The notes under the pieces are model-generated. The model was not told the origin of the DNA and made no database searches. It saw nothing but the letters and a program-made list of their open reading frames with translations. A program made the translations under genes and the position numbers. A DNA stretch of 64,000 bases from Trichopria drosophilae (taxonomy: Eukaryota; Arthropoda; Insecta; Hymenoptera; Diapriidae), in NCBI GenBank assembly GCA_030407085.1, contig CM059586.1:82829501-82893500 (forward strand), written 5' to 3'. Each line of letters starts with the position of its first letter. Position 1 is the first letter of the stretch. Shown here in pieces: positions 25,401-37,477 of the stretch.

Positions 25401-25992
25401 CAATTTGTTTGCAGATCATTTTAAATCAGTTTACAACAATTATAAATCAAAGGTTTCGTACCTGTTCCCAACTGATACAATTTGGGAAACTATGTTGATT
25501 TCTGGGGATAACATCAAGTCTGTGGTATCAAGACTGAAACCATGTTTCAGTTGCGGGCCTGATTTGTTACCTTCTATTGTGATCAGATCCTGTATATCTT
25601 CTCTTTACTCTCTCCACTCCATTAACAATATTGTTTAATGACTCACTGTTAGCAGGCATCTTTCCAGATCTATGGAAGATCTCTCATATTACTCCCATTT
25701 TGAAATATTCTATATATTATATAAATATCAACATGGTTTTGTTAAGGGAAGATCTACTGTTACATTGCTTTACAGCGCTTATATCAGTGAGACTTTAGAA
25801 GGTGATAATCAAGTTGATGCTATATATTTGGATTTTTCAAAAGCCTTCGATTCAGTGAACTATGACCTTTTAGTTGCAAAGTTGCGTAATATTGGTACTG
25901 GTGGCTCCCTCTTCATTGGCTTTACTCCTACCTATAGGCTGCGGCAACACAAACGTTATTTTCCGTGCATAAAGAGTGAATTTTCACTATAA
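22441..25992 (+). pseudogene. Dead jockey-type non-LTR retrotransposon
   Basis: Order of parts matches a LINE. An ORF1 starts at 22441 with a CxxC...CxxC...H zinc-finger segment (CFGC, CALC) broken by a stop, then a coiled-coil stretch at 22834-23120 (about 90 codons, Glu/Asn/Leu-rich) ending in the DRLIRSHN block typical of these ORF1 proteins. About 900 bp without coding follow (23160-24030). At 24032-24300 comes the linker after the endonuclease (SHHVPHLLNLPV), then a TIR insertion. Reverse transcriptase pieces follow at 25255-25638 and 25672-25992, including QHGFVKGRST and VDAIYLDFSKAFDSVN, which hold conserved RT motifs. The catalytic FADD block and the rest are missing. Confidence 0.85.
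24337..25208. mobile_element. TIR insertion inside the LINE
   Basis: Imperfect inverted ends: taggagaggtcgaggtatta at the left and the complement-like taccccaacctccccta at the right. The LINE reading resumes just after it. A frame at 24629-24913 inside has two CxxC-like pairs but no match I recognise. About 870 bp. Confidence 0.6.
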
Positions 25993-26317
25993 TATATTTA
26001 GAGAATATGAACATTAATTTTTCTAATTGTGTATTAATGATTCATGTCAGTAATATATTGGTCTGTATTTTTCATAATTCAATAATGGATAAATTTAAGG
26101 ACTTGGCAGGTTTTGAAAGGGCAAGTTTTTGGACTTGGCAACTTTTTGATTTGCCGTCGAAATTAATCCCTTCCTAAAAAGAAGTTAATATTTTTTAAAA
26201 CTTATTTTAACACTTAAAACATATAAAGAAGGTACAAAATGTTGCAAATTTTGTTGATCTTAATTTTTTATTTTTGGGGACTTGGGAGGTATTGCACCCC
26301 AACGCCTTAATTCATTT
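25993..26317. other. No gene seen
   Basis: AT-rich sequence after the truncated reverse transcriptase. Confidence 0.4.
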
Positions 26318-26545
26318 TTAATACTTTAACGTTTATTATTGACGAAACTAAATTTACGAATGTAGTTTTCGATGTACACGTATAATTGTAACAAAATATG
26401 CCATTAAAAAAATACAAAACTTACTTTCCAACATTCAAATTTTTATCAATTTATTTCTTATTATTTTTGTCATGTATTGTGTGATGCATGTCAATGAATT
26501 ACAGTACGAATGTTTCGTGCATAAGTTGATTTATAATTTGAATGA
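26318..26545 (-). repeat. Repeat family R, copy 1
   Basis: Same sequence, with substitutions, as 33640-33850 and 34450-34655 (same strand) and in reverse as 28980-29300 and 30590-30905. Marked by ttattattgacgaaactaaa and tgtgtgatgcatgtcaatga. No coding potential. Confidence 0.75.
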
Positions 26546-28979
26546 AGTTCGCCATCCAGATTATATTCCCCAATAGCACACTTTATTCTATCCATATTCC
26601 CTGAATATTCCATTAGTACATTAGGAATATTCCAAAGTAATATGCCATCTACATTCCAGGAACATTGGAATATTACAGGAACATTGTAATATTAATAAAA
26701 ATTTGTTGAAAAATTGAAAATTGTTAAATTTCAAATGAACATCTGAAAATCAAAAGAATATTGATTAATGCATTTTCTTTCATAACGGTGAAACGACTCG
26801 GTGAACGTACATAATGAAGCAAATTTTATTCTTACAAAAAATATTACCCATTTTGCAATAAAAAATTCCTTCAAGTCAAGACTCTGTTTTTTAAATATTT
26901 ATAAACATTATTATATCTTTTTTACTGCAAATATAATTTTCTGAGAACTTCTAATAATGTGTATGGATGCTAATAACATTGAGAATAGAAATTACTGAAA
27001 ATGTTGAAATGTATATTCCATCCAGATTCTGGAATGCAGAATCGTGCAAGTATTTGGGTTTTCCAAATTACTTTTTGCAGTTGTCCTATAGGAAGTACTA
27101 AACAGATGTCAAACGGGCCGATTTTAATCCCATCATATACCTTTGTAAACTCGGCCCGTAAAGACAGACTTGACGCTATACCGCAGTCTCGTGTAAATAA
27201 ACAAGGTTTTACAAGAGTACGTCCAGATGTTCCAAATAATGTTTTGTTTTTATTTAAATTGGACCGTGCACATTGTTAAAAAAACTATTATATATAAATG
27301 GTATTAAATACAGATATGTTTATTAGTTAAGATAGAATATTTATTAAGGTTAGTTATTATAGTTAATATATGCAAAAGAAAAATGTAATTATTAAAGTTA
27401 GTTATTATTTATAATACAAGAAAAAAAATATTAAACCCAATGAAAAAAATGCATTAATCAATCTTCTTTTAAATTTAGGTTTGGAATTTAACAATTTTCT
27501 ATTTATAAACATATATTTATTAAAATTTTCTTTCTAAAAAGAAATTTTTCTAATCATTATTTTTTAATCATACTCGTACTTTCGTGGATATCCTTCCGAA
27601 AAGGACGGTCCGGATATCCTTAGCGGACATATGTTTTTTTGACGTATTTTGATGTGCTGAATTCGAATATCATCATGAAAATTGGCGCAAATGCGATTAT
27701 CATGGTGGAAACCACGAAAAACCTGTAAAAATAGCTATTTTTTTTAGTATTTTGAGTTTATTTCGAAAATTACAAATTGCACAGAAAAATGTTTAAAACA
27801 AAAAATGTACAGCATAAAATTCTCTACAAAAAAGGTTATAAATATTTTCTCCGTATTATTAACGGAAACCGCGTAAATGAGGGCTGAGTACATTCATCAT
27901 CCATTACAGCAATTATGAGGACTGAACATTCATGTGGGTTCAAATATCGACCTACTTGTTTGTTAGAGGTTAGACTAGTATCACTCGGTATAATACTATC
28001 TGAAATGAAAATATTGATTCCTGGGTAAAGCTTTTGCCGAATGTGGAAATAATGTATTTTCGTAAAGTACACCTGTATATAATCAATGAATAAAATTCTT
28101 TAATTTCTTTTCCGTTCTTTCATAAGTGAAAATTTTCCTTTGAGTGTTTCTTCAAAACCCGAGTGTAGACAAGGATGGTAATCAAAATTCCTTATTAACG
28201 TTTCGACTGTTGATGCAGTCCTCATCAGAAAATATTTTTTATTCGGTATAAATAAAAATTAACAAAATAAAATAAAAGTACAATTACAAATTTAGTCCAT
28301 ATTAAGCAATATATAATCATACATAAACTACAAAAATAGTTATTAAAAAAGTTTTTAACATCTTACCTAGATATAAGTTATAGTCCGTTAGAAGCTGGAA
28401 AACGAACATACATCTTCTACAGAAGTATTCTAACCCTGTATTTCTAACAATGACGTAATGTTAAATAATTTAATCTTTGCAAAAGTCGAGAAGAATAATA
28501 CAAGCTTCGAAAACAGCAGCTGACATGCGGAAACTTAGAACATTTTCTTCCCCACCACGAAATAGAAAAATGAGGGGCTGCTCCTATTGGTCAAAATTCC
28601 GACTGCCCTCCTCGGTCGAATTGTGGAATGTTTTCTTCGACCTCAGAAGACAAGGTACTCATTGAATTGTGCAAACTGCGTCAGTCAATTATTTGGTTGT
28701 CGTCCAAGTGAGAAGATCAGAGCCTTTTTTCCGAGGACATCGGAAAGCTAGATCCACAGTCAGCAGCAAAAGGAACTCCAAATAAAGTAAGGAATCTTTT
28801 ATTTTGTTAACTACTTACTCGTATTAAAATATTGCAGTGAACGCAAAATTATTCTAATTGATCGATTTTTAGATATACATAATATTTTACTAAACAGTTT
28901 TTGTAATGCTATCCACGTCGTTAGAAATCGCGGTCGTTCCATTTCTTCTTTCCTTTTAAATAATAAATAAAATGTAGAG
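26546..28979. other. AT-rich DNA without a supported gene
   Basis: Short frames at 27001-27279 and 28477-28665 are not recognisable. The block near 28130-28240 (cgtttcgactgttgatgcag) looks like a common insect repeat tail. A GC-richer patch at 28545-28660 contains a cctattggtc CCAAT-type box but no convincing gene. Confidence 0.4.
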
Positions 28980-29300
28980 TGCTAAGAGTGTACTTTATTT
29001 AAATTAACCGTATTACAAAAAGGTAAATAAATCGAATCAATTACATAATCTGGAGGATGAACGTAATTCAATTTAAATTAAGCGACATCAAATATTCGCA
29101 ATGTAATTAATTGTCATGCATCACACACAAATGATGAAAATAAGACATAAATTGTTTGAAAGTTTGAATGCATTAAAGTATGATTAGTTTCTTATTTGTC
29201 TTCCATGGTTTGTTACAATAATACCTGTAAATAGAAAACTATTATATTACTATATATTCGTAAAATAAGTTTTGTATATAATAAACGTTAAATTATCAGA
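28980..29300 (+). repeat. Repeat family R, copy 2
   Basis: Diverged copy in the opposite orientation to copy 1. It is also directly repeated about 1.6 kb downstream (30590-30905); similarity between the two extends to about 29750 and 31010 (shared actacattcggattttt). Confidence 0.65.
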
Positions 29301-30589
29301 AATTAATTATAACGTTGCCATTTTAACATCAATTCAATTCATTTGACATAGACACAACATAGTCACTTATTCTCGGTTAAAGTTTACAATTCAGAGAACC
29401 AATGTGCAGCAAAATCGAAGAAGCATCATCTTTCTAGAAGTACTTACGTTTCCTGTTATTCTGGTTATAGAAATGTAATATTCTATTTCGTGATTAGTCA
29501 TTTCTATATTGTTTTACGTGAACATCGATCGACGTCGTTTGAACGCTAGATATATGTATACAAACGTACGTTCGGTTTGCATTTTGCACGTAAAACTGCT
29601 TTTGGCATTTTTTGTACATATTGTTAATATGAGGTTATATTTAAACTGAATGTTATTCCATTTTCCTCCAGAAAAGTAGTAATTTTTACTACATTCGGAT
29701 TTTTAGAATTTCTCGTCGGATTTTCTTGATATTCCTGCTGTAAAAAATATTTTCTTTAATTTTTCGCAGTTTTTAGAGTATAATCATCAAAATTGAAGAT
29801 GCGTACACGTACGATATCCATAGTTTTGCACACTTAGAAAAATTATTTATTAGTAGTTAATGCAAGTTAATTTCAAGGCTCTTATATTAACTGTAACTAT
29901 ATAAAGTAAAAACGACAGGTAACTTTGAAATGAAAATACCAGCACATTCCACCAATGTTATTATATATATTAATTCGTATATTTTAACATTCAAAGAGCG
30001 TTCGTTAACTGTTAATAAATCTTACATTCAGTTTTGTGGTTTCAACTGCGCATGCCGGCAATCATGCGCCGAAAAATTCCAAGAAAATCGAAAGACTGTG
30101 CGTGTGCATGTTTGTTTACTTCTTTTTCAGCGAAACTGTAAATGCGTCAATATACATGTTGCATGTGCGTAATGATCCAAACATTAATATTTAAAATTCT
30201 TATATTAACTATTAACATAACAAATTTAACCGAATTTGAAATTACGGTAACTTCAGGATAAACTGCCATACCTTAAAATCAAAATCTAAATGATGCTAGC
30301 TTTACTATGAAGCTATTACATTAAGTGTAAACATTTCTTTCAGTGCGCATTTCTATTTTGAAAAAAATTAATTTATCACTATTTAATACATGAAACATGA
30401 ATTCAGCATGTTTTATATAATGACAGTCCTAAAAACCGAACTATTTTCGCGTATATTGGAGTAAACTTAAAATTATTTTAATATGATGTTACATTCAGAT
30501 ATACATAATTGTTTGGCTGTACAGTGATTGTAACAACCAATTTCTTCTTTTTAAAAAATAATAACTAAAATCTAAAGCACTGATACTAT
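29301..30589. other. No gene seen
   Basis: AT-rich; one frame at 29930-30172 has a CxxxC pair but no recognisable domain. Confidence 0.4.
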
Positions 30590-31140
30590 ACTTTCTTTCA
30601 ATTAACCGGATTACAAATAAGGCAATAAATCGAATCAATAACATAATCTAGGCGACGAACTTAATTCAAATTACAAAATAAATTAAGCAACATGAAACAT
30701 TCGAACTGTAATTCATTGTTATGCATCTCACAATTCATGATAAAAATAAGATATTAATTGTTAAAAATTTGAATGACGAAAAGTATGTTTTCTTTTTTTT
30801 TGTGGCATATTTTTGTTACAAATATATGTGTACATAGAAAATTACATTCGTGAAATTATTATTATAAACAATAAATGTTAAATTATTATAAATTAATTAT
30901 AACTTTATCAGAGTAGCAATTTTTGTACCGTTATTCCATTTTCCTACATAAAAGTAGAACTTTTGACTACATTCGGATTTTGGGAATACAAGTATCCAAT
31001 CGTCGATATTTCAACATTCCCCGTAACAATTCGATAACTTTATTGGATAAATTATCATTTTTCTACAAATTTTCGAATATTAAATACAATATTAATATTA
31101 TATAGATATATGGTAGGAATTAATGGAATAATGGCAGGGA
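30590..31140 (+). repeat. Repeat family R, copy 3; left arm around the triplicated exon
   Basis: Matches copy 2 directly and matches 33308-33840 in reverse, including cgatatttcaacatt and attttcgaaatata-like blocks. Together with that downstream copy it brackets the first copy of the repeated exon (31735-31914) as an inverted repeat. Confidence 0.65.
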
Positions 31141-31264
31141 ATATTTTCGATAATACACAATATATCGCTTTGCACAGTTCTATTTGGCAAAATAATAATT
31201 TATCCCTATATTTAATACATAAGACATACTCAATTCAGAATGGTTCATGTAATGACAGTCATCA

Positions 31265-31380
31265 ACGTTCACGGAATGGAAACCTTCCTTCCTCCTCGTT
31301 CCTTAGTCCCGCCCACTGCAGGAGATTTGAAAACCTAAGAATGGCGGCCGGTTCCATTCGAAAATTTTACATCAATAGCT
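31265..31380 (+). promoter_or_regulatory. Possible promoter or first-exon region
   Basis: A GC-richer island in very AT-rich DNA with tcccgcccactgca and a 'aagaatggcggcc' context, about 300 bp upstream of the splice acceptor at 31661. It may hold the transcription start and a 5' untranslated exon of the following gene. No TATA box is evident. Confidence 0.3.
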
Positions 31381-31661
31381 GTAAAAACCATTACATACCA
31401 CACATAATAATAAAAATAAATCATAAATTAAAAAAATAATATTTTTGTGTCGCAATTGAAAAATTATAAATTTATTTTGAGTATTTAATTCTTTGCCTTT
31501 ATTTAAACACGTATATAAAGAAAAGGCTTCCTTTGAAGTTGTGTAGAATATGACAAATATCCCAGGCAATTATTTACCTAAACAAACCGCTCTATTTTAA
31601 CATTTATTATTCGATATTTAGTAACGATCACTGATTATAATTCTTAACCCTTCCGTTTCAG

Positions 31662-31914
31662 AACATCAATGCCATCATCAGTGAAAGGTCATAATAAAAA
31701 AACAACGGCGAATTGGACAATTAATAAATCGTCAAAACCATTGGTTTTGAAGTTAAAGAAGGTTGCTCAACTGACTATCCAGAACGAAGATGTGGAGAAG
31801 CCTAAAATGGTGGAGACCGTCCGTAAGTGGAGCGAGAACACTTCACCAACTTTTAATCCGCCAGAAGCCAACGTTCCTCCAAAAGTGTCCCCCAAGCTTC
31901 CAACATACGATGAT
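31662..31914 (+). other. Exon copy 1 of the triplicated exon
   Basis: Carries its own N-terminal part (from the ATG at 31669); the region shared with the other copies starts near 31735 (aaaccattggttttgaagtt). Donor gat|gtaagt. Differs from copies 2 and 3 at a few residues (KK to TK, EKPKM to EQPKK, TFNPP to NFNPP). Confidence 0.65.
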
Positions 31915-34900
31915 GTAAGTATTTTTTGTTTATATATCCACTAATAGACGTTACCAATTGTCGGAAATATGCCACACTACACGGAGAAAAAATTCCCAGA
32001 ATTTTCGTACGGAAATGTCCTGAAAAATTACCGTGCTGTCCCATAAACGCAGTGCATGTTGTTGGCAAAGTAAAATTTACATTGCTTTTCTGAATTTTTC
32101 CAAAGTAACATGTAAAATTTCAGATCAAGAACACAGTAAAAATTCCTGTGCCACAATACAACAAAAATTCCTGTGCCACAATACAGTAGAAATTCCTGGG
32201 TCCAAGCATAGTAGAAATTTTTGGCTGACAGTTCATTCCAAAATGGAAACAAATCGAATGCAAACAGAAAATACATGAAAATTTTGCACACGATCTCGTT
32301 TATTGGGTACAGATGAAACAAATTGCAAGCCTACAACCCGGGAAAAAATGGATTATATATAATTATATATAAATTGAGATGCAATTATATATAATAATAT
32401 ATAATTATATATGTTTATATACGATTATATATAATTATATACAATTTTTGATACAATTGGATCCAATTATATATTATTATATATAATTATATATAATCGT
32501 AGACAAACATATATAATTATATATTAGCATATATAATTGTATATAATTGTATATAATCGTATATACACATATATAATTATATATTATTATATATCTAATT
32601 GTATCAAAAATTGTATATAATTATATATAATCCATTTTTTCCCGGGAAGGAATAGCAATAGTTCTTAACATCGTAAAAGCTTTATCGACATTTACTTTCA
32701 GCTGACAAGATATATCAATGTTTGTTGTATATTATTTGTATGCACGAAAACAAAATTTCTATTTTACTTTCAACTTGAAAAAGTAATATTTATATTTGAT
32801 TAAAATTTAAAGCAATAGGAACAGGACTATTAATAACTGATTCACATATTTATATCACCCTGTATAAATTGGGCAAACTTGTTGGGCAAACTACTCGGTT
32901 CCGACCAGTTCAGACCCGTACATCGGACTACTCGGCCGCCAGATTGGTGATCTTTTGTTTTCACCGCAGTTAGACTCGGTAGCATTCGAATATGTTCGGA
33001 TACTTTCGCTTCCACTTCAAGAAGTGGCATAGTAAAAATAATGAAGCAACATATTATAAATTCTTCAAATATTGGGGATTATTTGACTTGCACTAACTTA
33101 AAAACTCAATGTCCTGTCAATTTTACTGTGCCACACTAAACATTTCGACTAGCTCGTACATAAAAATAAATAGCCGTTATTGCAAATATTCCTGCCAGAA
33201 AAGCAATGTTTCTGGTCTGTTGCTATGAATATTTCCGAAAAATCAAGTTGCACCCGTTTTCAGGTGACTAGCACGGTAATTTTTCAGGAAATTTTTTCTC
33301 CGTGTAGTATTCCGTTGATTCCTACATATTCATATATATTTCGAAAATTAGTAAAAAAAGCATAATTTTTAAAGAAAACTATTGCATTTTTATGGATAAT
33401 GTTGAAATATCGACGATTAGGGTCTTTGTAGTACACGTGCAGAATATTCCTCTTTCTTGGAGATTTTGAACTTTGTTTCACGAAAACGTTATTCAATAAA
33501 AATATTGAAAATAATAATCATGATTATATTGTTATTTAGATACTTGTATTCGAAATCGGACTGTAGTAATAATTACTATTTTTATATGGGAAAGTGGAAC
33601 AGCGGTACAAAACTTACTACGCTGAAAAAAATTACAATTAATTTCTAATAATTTAACGTTTATTATTGACGAAACTAATTTTACGAATGTATTTTCTATG
33701 TACACGTATAATTGTAACAAAACATGCCATTAAAAAAATACAATACTTACTTTCCGACATTCAAATTTTTATCAGTTTATTTCTTATTATTTATGTAGTG
33801 TATTGTGTGATGCAAGGCAATGAATTACAGTACGAATGTTTCCTGCATTTAATAAATTACCAAATAATAAACCATTGGTTTTGAAGTTAACGAAGGTTGC
33901 TCAACTGACTATCCAGAACGAAGATGTGGAGCAGCCTAAAAAGGTGGAGACCGTCCGTAAGTGGAGCGAGAACACTTCACCAAATTTTAATCCGCCAGAA
34001 GCCAACGTTCCTCCAAAAGTGTCCCCCAAGCTTCCAACATACGATGATGTAAGTATTTTTTGTGTATATATCCACTAATAGACGTTACCAATTTTCGGAA
34101 ATATGCCTCACTAGTATTCCGTTCATTCCTACACATTCATATATATTTCGAAAATTAGTAGAAAAAGCATAATTTTTAAAGAAAATTATTGCATTTTTAT
34201 GGATAATGTTGAAATATCGACGATTAGGGTCTTTGTAGTACACGTGTAGAATATTCCTCTTTCTTGGAGATTTTGAACTTTGTTTCACGAAAACGTTATT
34301 CAATAAAAATATTGAAAATAATAATCATGATTATATTGTTATTTAGATACTTGTATTCGAAATCGGACTGTAGTAATAATTACTATTTTTATATGGGAAA
34401 GTGGAACAGCGGTACAAAACTTACCGCGCTGAAAAAAATTACAATTAATTTCTAATAATTTAACGTTTATTATTGACGAAACTAATTTTACGAATGTATT
34501 TTCTATGTACACGTATAATTGTAACAAAACATGCCATTAAAAAAATACAATACTTACTTTCCGACATTCAAATTTTTATCAGTTTATTTCTTATTATTTA
34601 TGTAGTATATTGTGTGATGCAAGGCAATGAATTACAGTACGAATGTTTCCTGCATTTAATAAATTACCAAATAATAAACCATTGGTTTTGAAGTTAACGA
34701 AGGTTGCTCAACTGACTATCCAGAACGAAGATGTGGAGCAGCCTAAAAAGGTGGAGACCGTCCGTAAGTGGAGCGAGAACACTTCACCAAATTTTAATCC
34801 GCCAGACGCCAACGTTCCTCCAAAGGTGTCCCCCAAGCTTCCAACATACGATGATGTGAGTATTTTTGTGTATATATCCATTAATAGACGTTACCAATTT

Positions 34901-35383
34901 AAAAACAGAAAACGCACTTTTCTAACAGAATTTTGCACAATTCGGAAGTTAAATAAAAAATGCCTTTCAATTTATAACTTATCTGAAAATGATTTATAAC
35001 TTCTCTGAACCACTTTAAAATGGTTGTGTTGAAAATGTCCTTTTCGTGAATTTCGTAACAAAATAATATATGAAAATTACATTCAAATAATTTCCTACAG
35101 AAATCGGTACTCATGACCTGTCGTGCATCACAAAGAGCAATTATGATATTCTAGACCTGTTCGAAATTAAAATTTTTAATAACAGTCATTTATGTCTGTA
35201 TACTTAATTTAAACACAATTTTTTTTTATTTCTGAAGTTGCAGTTTTACTGTTTAACTATGGCATTGTTTAGTTTATAGATGAAATTAAATATATCTTAC
35301 TAAACAGTGTTATTTCCTCTTTCCAGATCTACACCGTGGACTTGGAGGCCTTTAAAGCATTAACAGCGGTTCATGATTATTGA
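31669..35383 (+). CDS. Unrecognised small spliced gene with a triplicated exon
   Basis: I do not recognise the protein. A pyrimidine-rich ttccgtttcag acceptor ends at 31661; the exon has an ATG at 31669 and stays open for 82 codons to the donor gat|gtaagt at 31915, phase 0. The shared last exon (35327-35383) is also phase 0 and adds 18 residues to a TGA, giving about 100 aa. The protein begins with a basic segment (KGHNKKTT), then a Lys/Val/Leu-rich part (LVLKLKKVAQLTIQNEDVEK), a Pro-rich stretch (PPEANVPPKVSPKLPTYDD) and an acidic/hydrophobic tail (IYTVDLEAFKALTAV). No signal peptide or membrane segment. The exon recurs at 33836 and 34643 in the same phase. It could also start in an upstream exon, since the frame is open to the acceptor. 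Confidence 0.6.
31980..33304. mobile_element. TIR element in the intron, with a perfect TA empty site nearby
   Basis: Ends cacggagaaaaaatt and aattttttctccgtg, with TA on each side. The tandem copy near 34112-34120 has the same flanks joined by a single TA (cac-ta-gtattccg), so the insertion is confirmed within the window. Length 1325 bp; interior AT-rich with a nested 310-bp palindrome and no transposase. Confidence 0.93.
32337..32646. mobile_element. AT-rich 310-bp palindrome
   Basis: Starts cccgggaaaaaatggatta and ends with the complement; the interior is made of tatataatta units. It sits wholly inside the 31980-33304 element. Confidence 0.8.
33836..34048 (+). other. Exon copy 2 of the triplicated exon
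   Basis: Open for 71 codons from the ATG at 33836 to the donor gat|gtaagt, phase 0, with an attacag acceptor candidate just upstream (33829). Encodes the same Lys/Pro-rich segment as copy 1 with a different short N terminus (MFPAFNKLPNN). Could serve as an alternative exon or first exon. Confidence 0.55.
34643..34855 (+). other. Exon copy 3 of the triplicated exon
   Basis: Nearly identical to copy 2 (one Glu to Asp change seen); donor is gat|gtgagt rather than gtaagt. Phase 0 and open throughout, so it can join the shared last exon directly. Confidence 0.55.
35327..35383 (+). other. Shared last coding exon
   Basis: Follows a good ctctttccag acceptor. Reads IYTVDLEAFKALTAVHDY then TGA, in phase with all three upstream donors. 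Confidence 0.6.
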
Positions 35384-35636
35384 ATGAAAAATCGAATGTT
35401 GGCGGAGAACAACATTTTCGTAAATAATCTTGTACATTACGCATATTAAGAAAAATAATGAATATTTTTAGAAAAATTAAGTTCCTATGTTCTTATTTTT
35501 ATCTCTTTTATACCACCAACTGCTTATGCTTGTTTGTATTTATGTCAAAGATTCTATTCTTTTTAATTTTATTTGTATTAAATATAGAGCTCAATGATGT
35601 AATATACAATTATTACCTTGCCTCAAGCATCACGAG

Positions 35637-36130
35637 TAAGGGACCATTCATAAACTACGTATACCTTTTTTTGACATTTTTGACCCCCCCCCCCCCCGGC
35701 GCCTGCAGCTCCTCGTGAGACTTTACGCGCGGGTTAAAAAAAAATCACTTTACGCATTGGACAAAAATAGTACATTACTCAACGAGGGAGGTAAAATAAA
35801 AAATGTCTCAGACTGCGTGTAATTTTTACCCGAGGCGAAGCCGAGGGTGAGAAACAGGCAGTCTGATGCATTCTTCTTTACTTCCCGAGGGAAGTATACG
35901 ATTTTTCTTTATGGCCGGGAGGATAAGCGGCATCTTTCCTTCCGCTTGCGGGATGGACAATTTGAAATGATGTGAAATGAAAATGAGCATCTGTTCTCAC
36001 CCGTACGGGCGCATGCAGACTGACGGCGAATAACGAAAATGGTATTTTCTAAGCATTCTCAGATTAAATTGGAATTTTCCCATTATTCCAGGAGCAGGGA
36101 CCGTTTCGTAGCCTTTTATAGGCCCCCCCC
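35637..36130. mobile_element. Probable repeat element (gggaccattcataaactacg)
   Basis: Begins with gggaccattcataaactacg, a start I associate with abundant insect repeats, followed by a poly-C tract. A partly complementary block with poly-C lies near 36100-36130. No coding sequence. Confidence 0.4.
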
Positions 36131-37477
36131 CCTTATGCAATAAGGTGTTTCCGACATATTTTGATCACAACCTTTTTTGGTCAGAATTGCCCGAAGAATA
36201 TAAACACATTTTTTAGGTAGCGAAAAGTTAAAAAATTATATTTAATTGTTTAAACAAATTGTTATAAACAATGACGGACCATCCGTCGAGCTTTCCACCC
36301 TAAAAATTCGGATTCAGTGACCCAAAATACGCAAAAAATAACGAGGTGGATCCGGCGACTTGAAACATGTCGTGCGTGCCAATACTAGATGTGCGTATAT
36401 TTACAGACAAAAAACAGCGTTAGTAAAACTTCAATAAATGGCGAAGGTTTAAAATGAATGATTAAAACTAACTTTCTGCTTCAAATATAAGGTCAGAAGA
36501 AGAGTTTAAGCCTAGGTAGATAAAAAAAAAATTACATGTGTCGATGTGGCAGTGTGCTGAATACTGCAAAAATCGCATTTTTTTTTATTCCGGGAATTTT
36601 TATCTCGAGAATGCGCCATCGTACGCAAAAGTTACTAGAGACCTTTTTTGTTTAGAATGGCCCAAAAAATAAAAAAAGTTGCTTAATTGTTTAAAAAAAT
36701 TGTTATAAACAATTTCGGCACACTCGGAGAGCAATGCACCCTCGATATTCGGGTGGATTGCATCGTATACGCATACGCTACGTATATGTAATATAGACGC
36801 ATCGTTAGCATACGTTTATTGGACGCTGTAGCTTGAATATAGTACGTATACGGGCACTTTATTGTACTAGTACTTTTTAAGGCACTTTATTGTACTCTTT
36901 TCATCGTGTACAATAAAGCGCTACTTAGTGTACGCCAATCGTGCACGATAAACGCGGAAATAGTACGGAGTTACATAAAGATATTTTATGAGGTATGATC
37001 AATCAAATTTGGAGGAATATGAACTTTATTTTTTCGTCTCGTGCTTGACCTGTTCAGTAGGGTAAGAACTACCTGAATAGTAAAATAGACATACTATATT
37101 TCATAACCTCTTTCAAATTTCAAATTAACATTCCACAACTTTTTTGTGCATTTAATTTTACCGTTATTAAAACTTGCAATCATTTCTACTATTATTGCAC
37201 GATTGCGCTACCCTTTTTATATCTCTTTGTATACATATTATCAGTTATCGAGTTTATTGTCGTTTAAAAATGGAAAACTACTAAAAAGATTAATTTGACG
37301 TCTTGTGGTCGTTTTGTGATATTTGGTGCGACATCGACATGTCTTCTAACAGGTACCAAGTTGGTAACGGTAAAAAACACATTTCATACGTTTTAGTTTT
37401 ATATTCCTAATTTAATTATGTTTAAAGGTGCATGGCATGCTAATATTATCATCAATCGTCACTTTCGTCGACGTTAC
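36131..37477. other. AT-rich DNA without a gene
   Basis: Contains two related blocks (gaatt/atggcccaaaaaat and ttaattgtttaaacaaattg near 36190-36270 and 36650-36720) that look like a diverged direct repeat about 460 bp apart. No gene. Confidence 0.4.

Larger units (their letters stand above)
33308..34899 (+). repeat. Tandem duplication, 807-bp unit carrying an exon
   Basis: Two almost identical units lie head to tail (for example positions 33457 and 34264, 33836 and 34643). Removing the TIR insertion (1327 bp with one TA) from the interval between donors 31914 and 34048 (2134 bp) leaves 807 bp, so exon copy 1 belongs to the same array. Similarity stops at about 34899 after exon copy 3. Confidence 0.95.

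Noticed and set aside
27001..27279. 92-codon plus frame
   Set aside because: No recognisable domain, no supporting neighbours; composition is compatible with chance.
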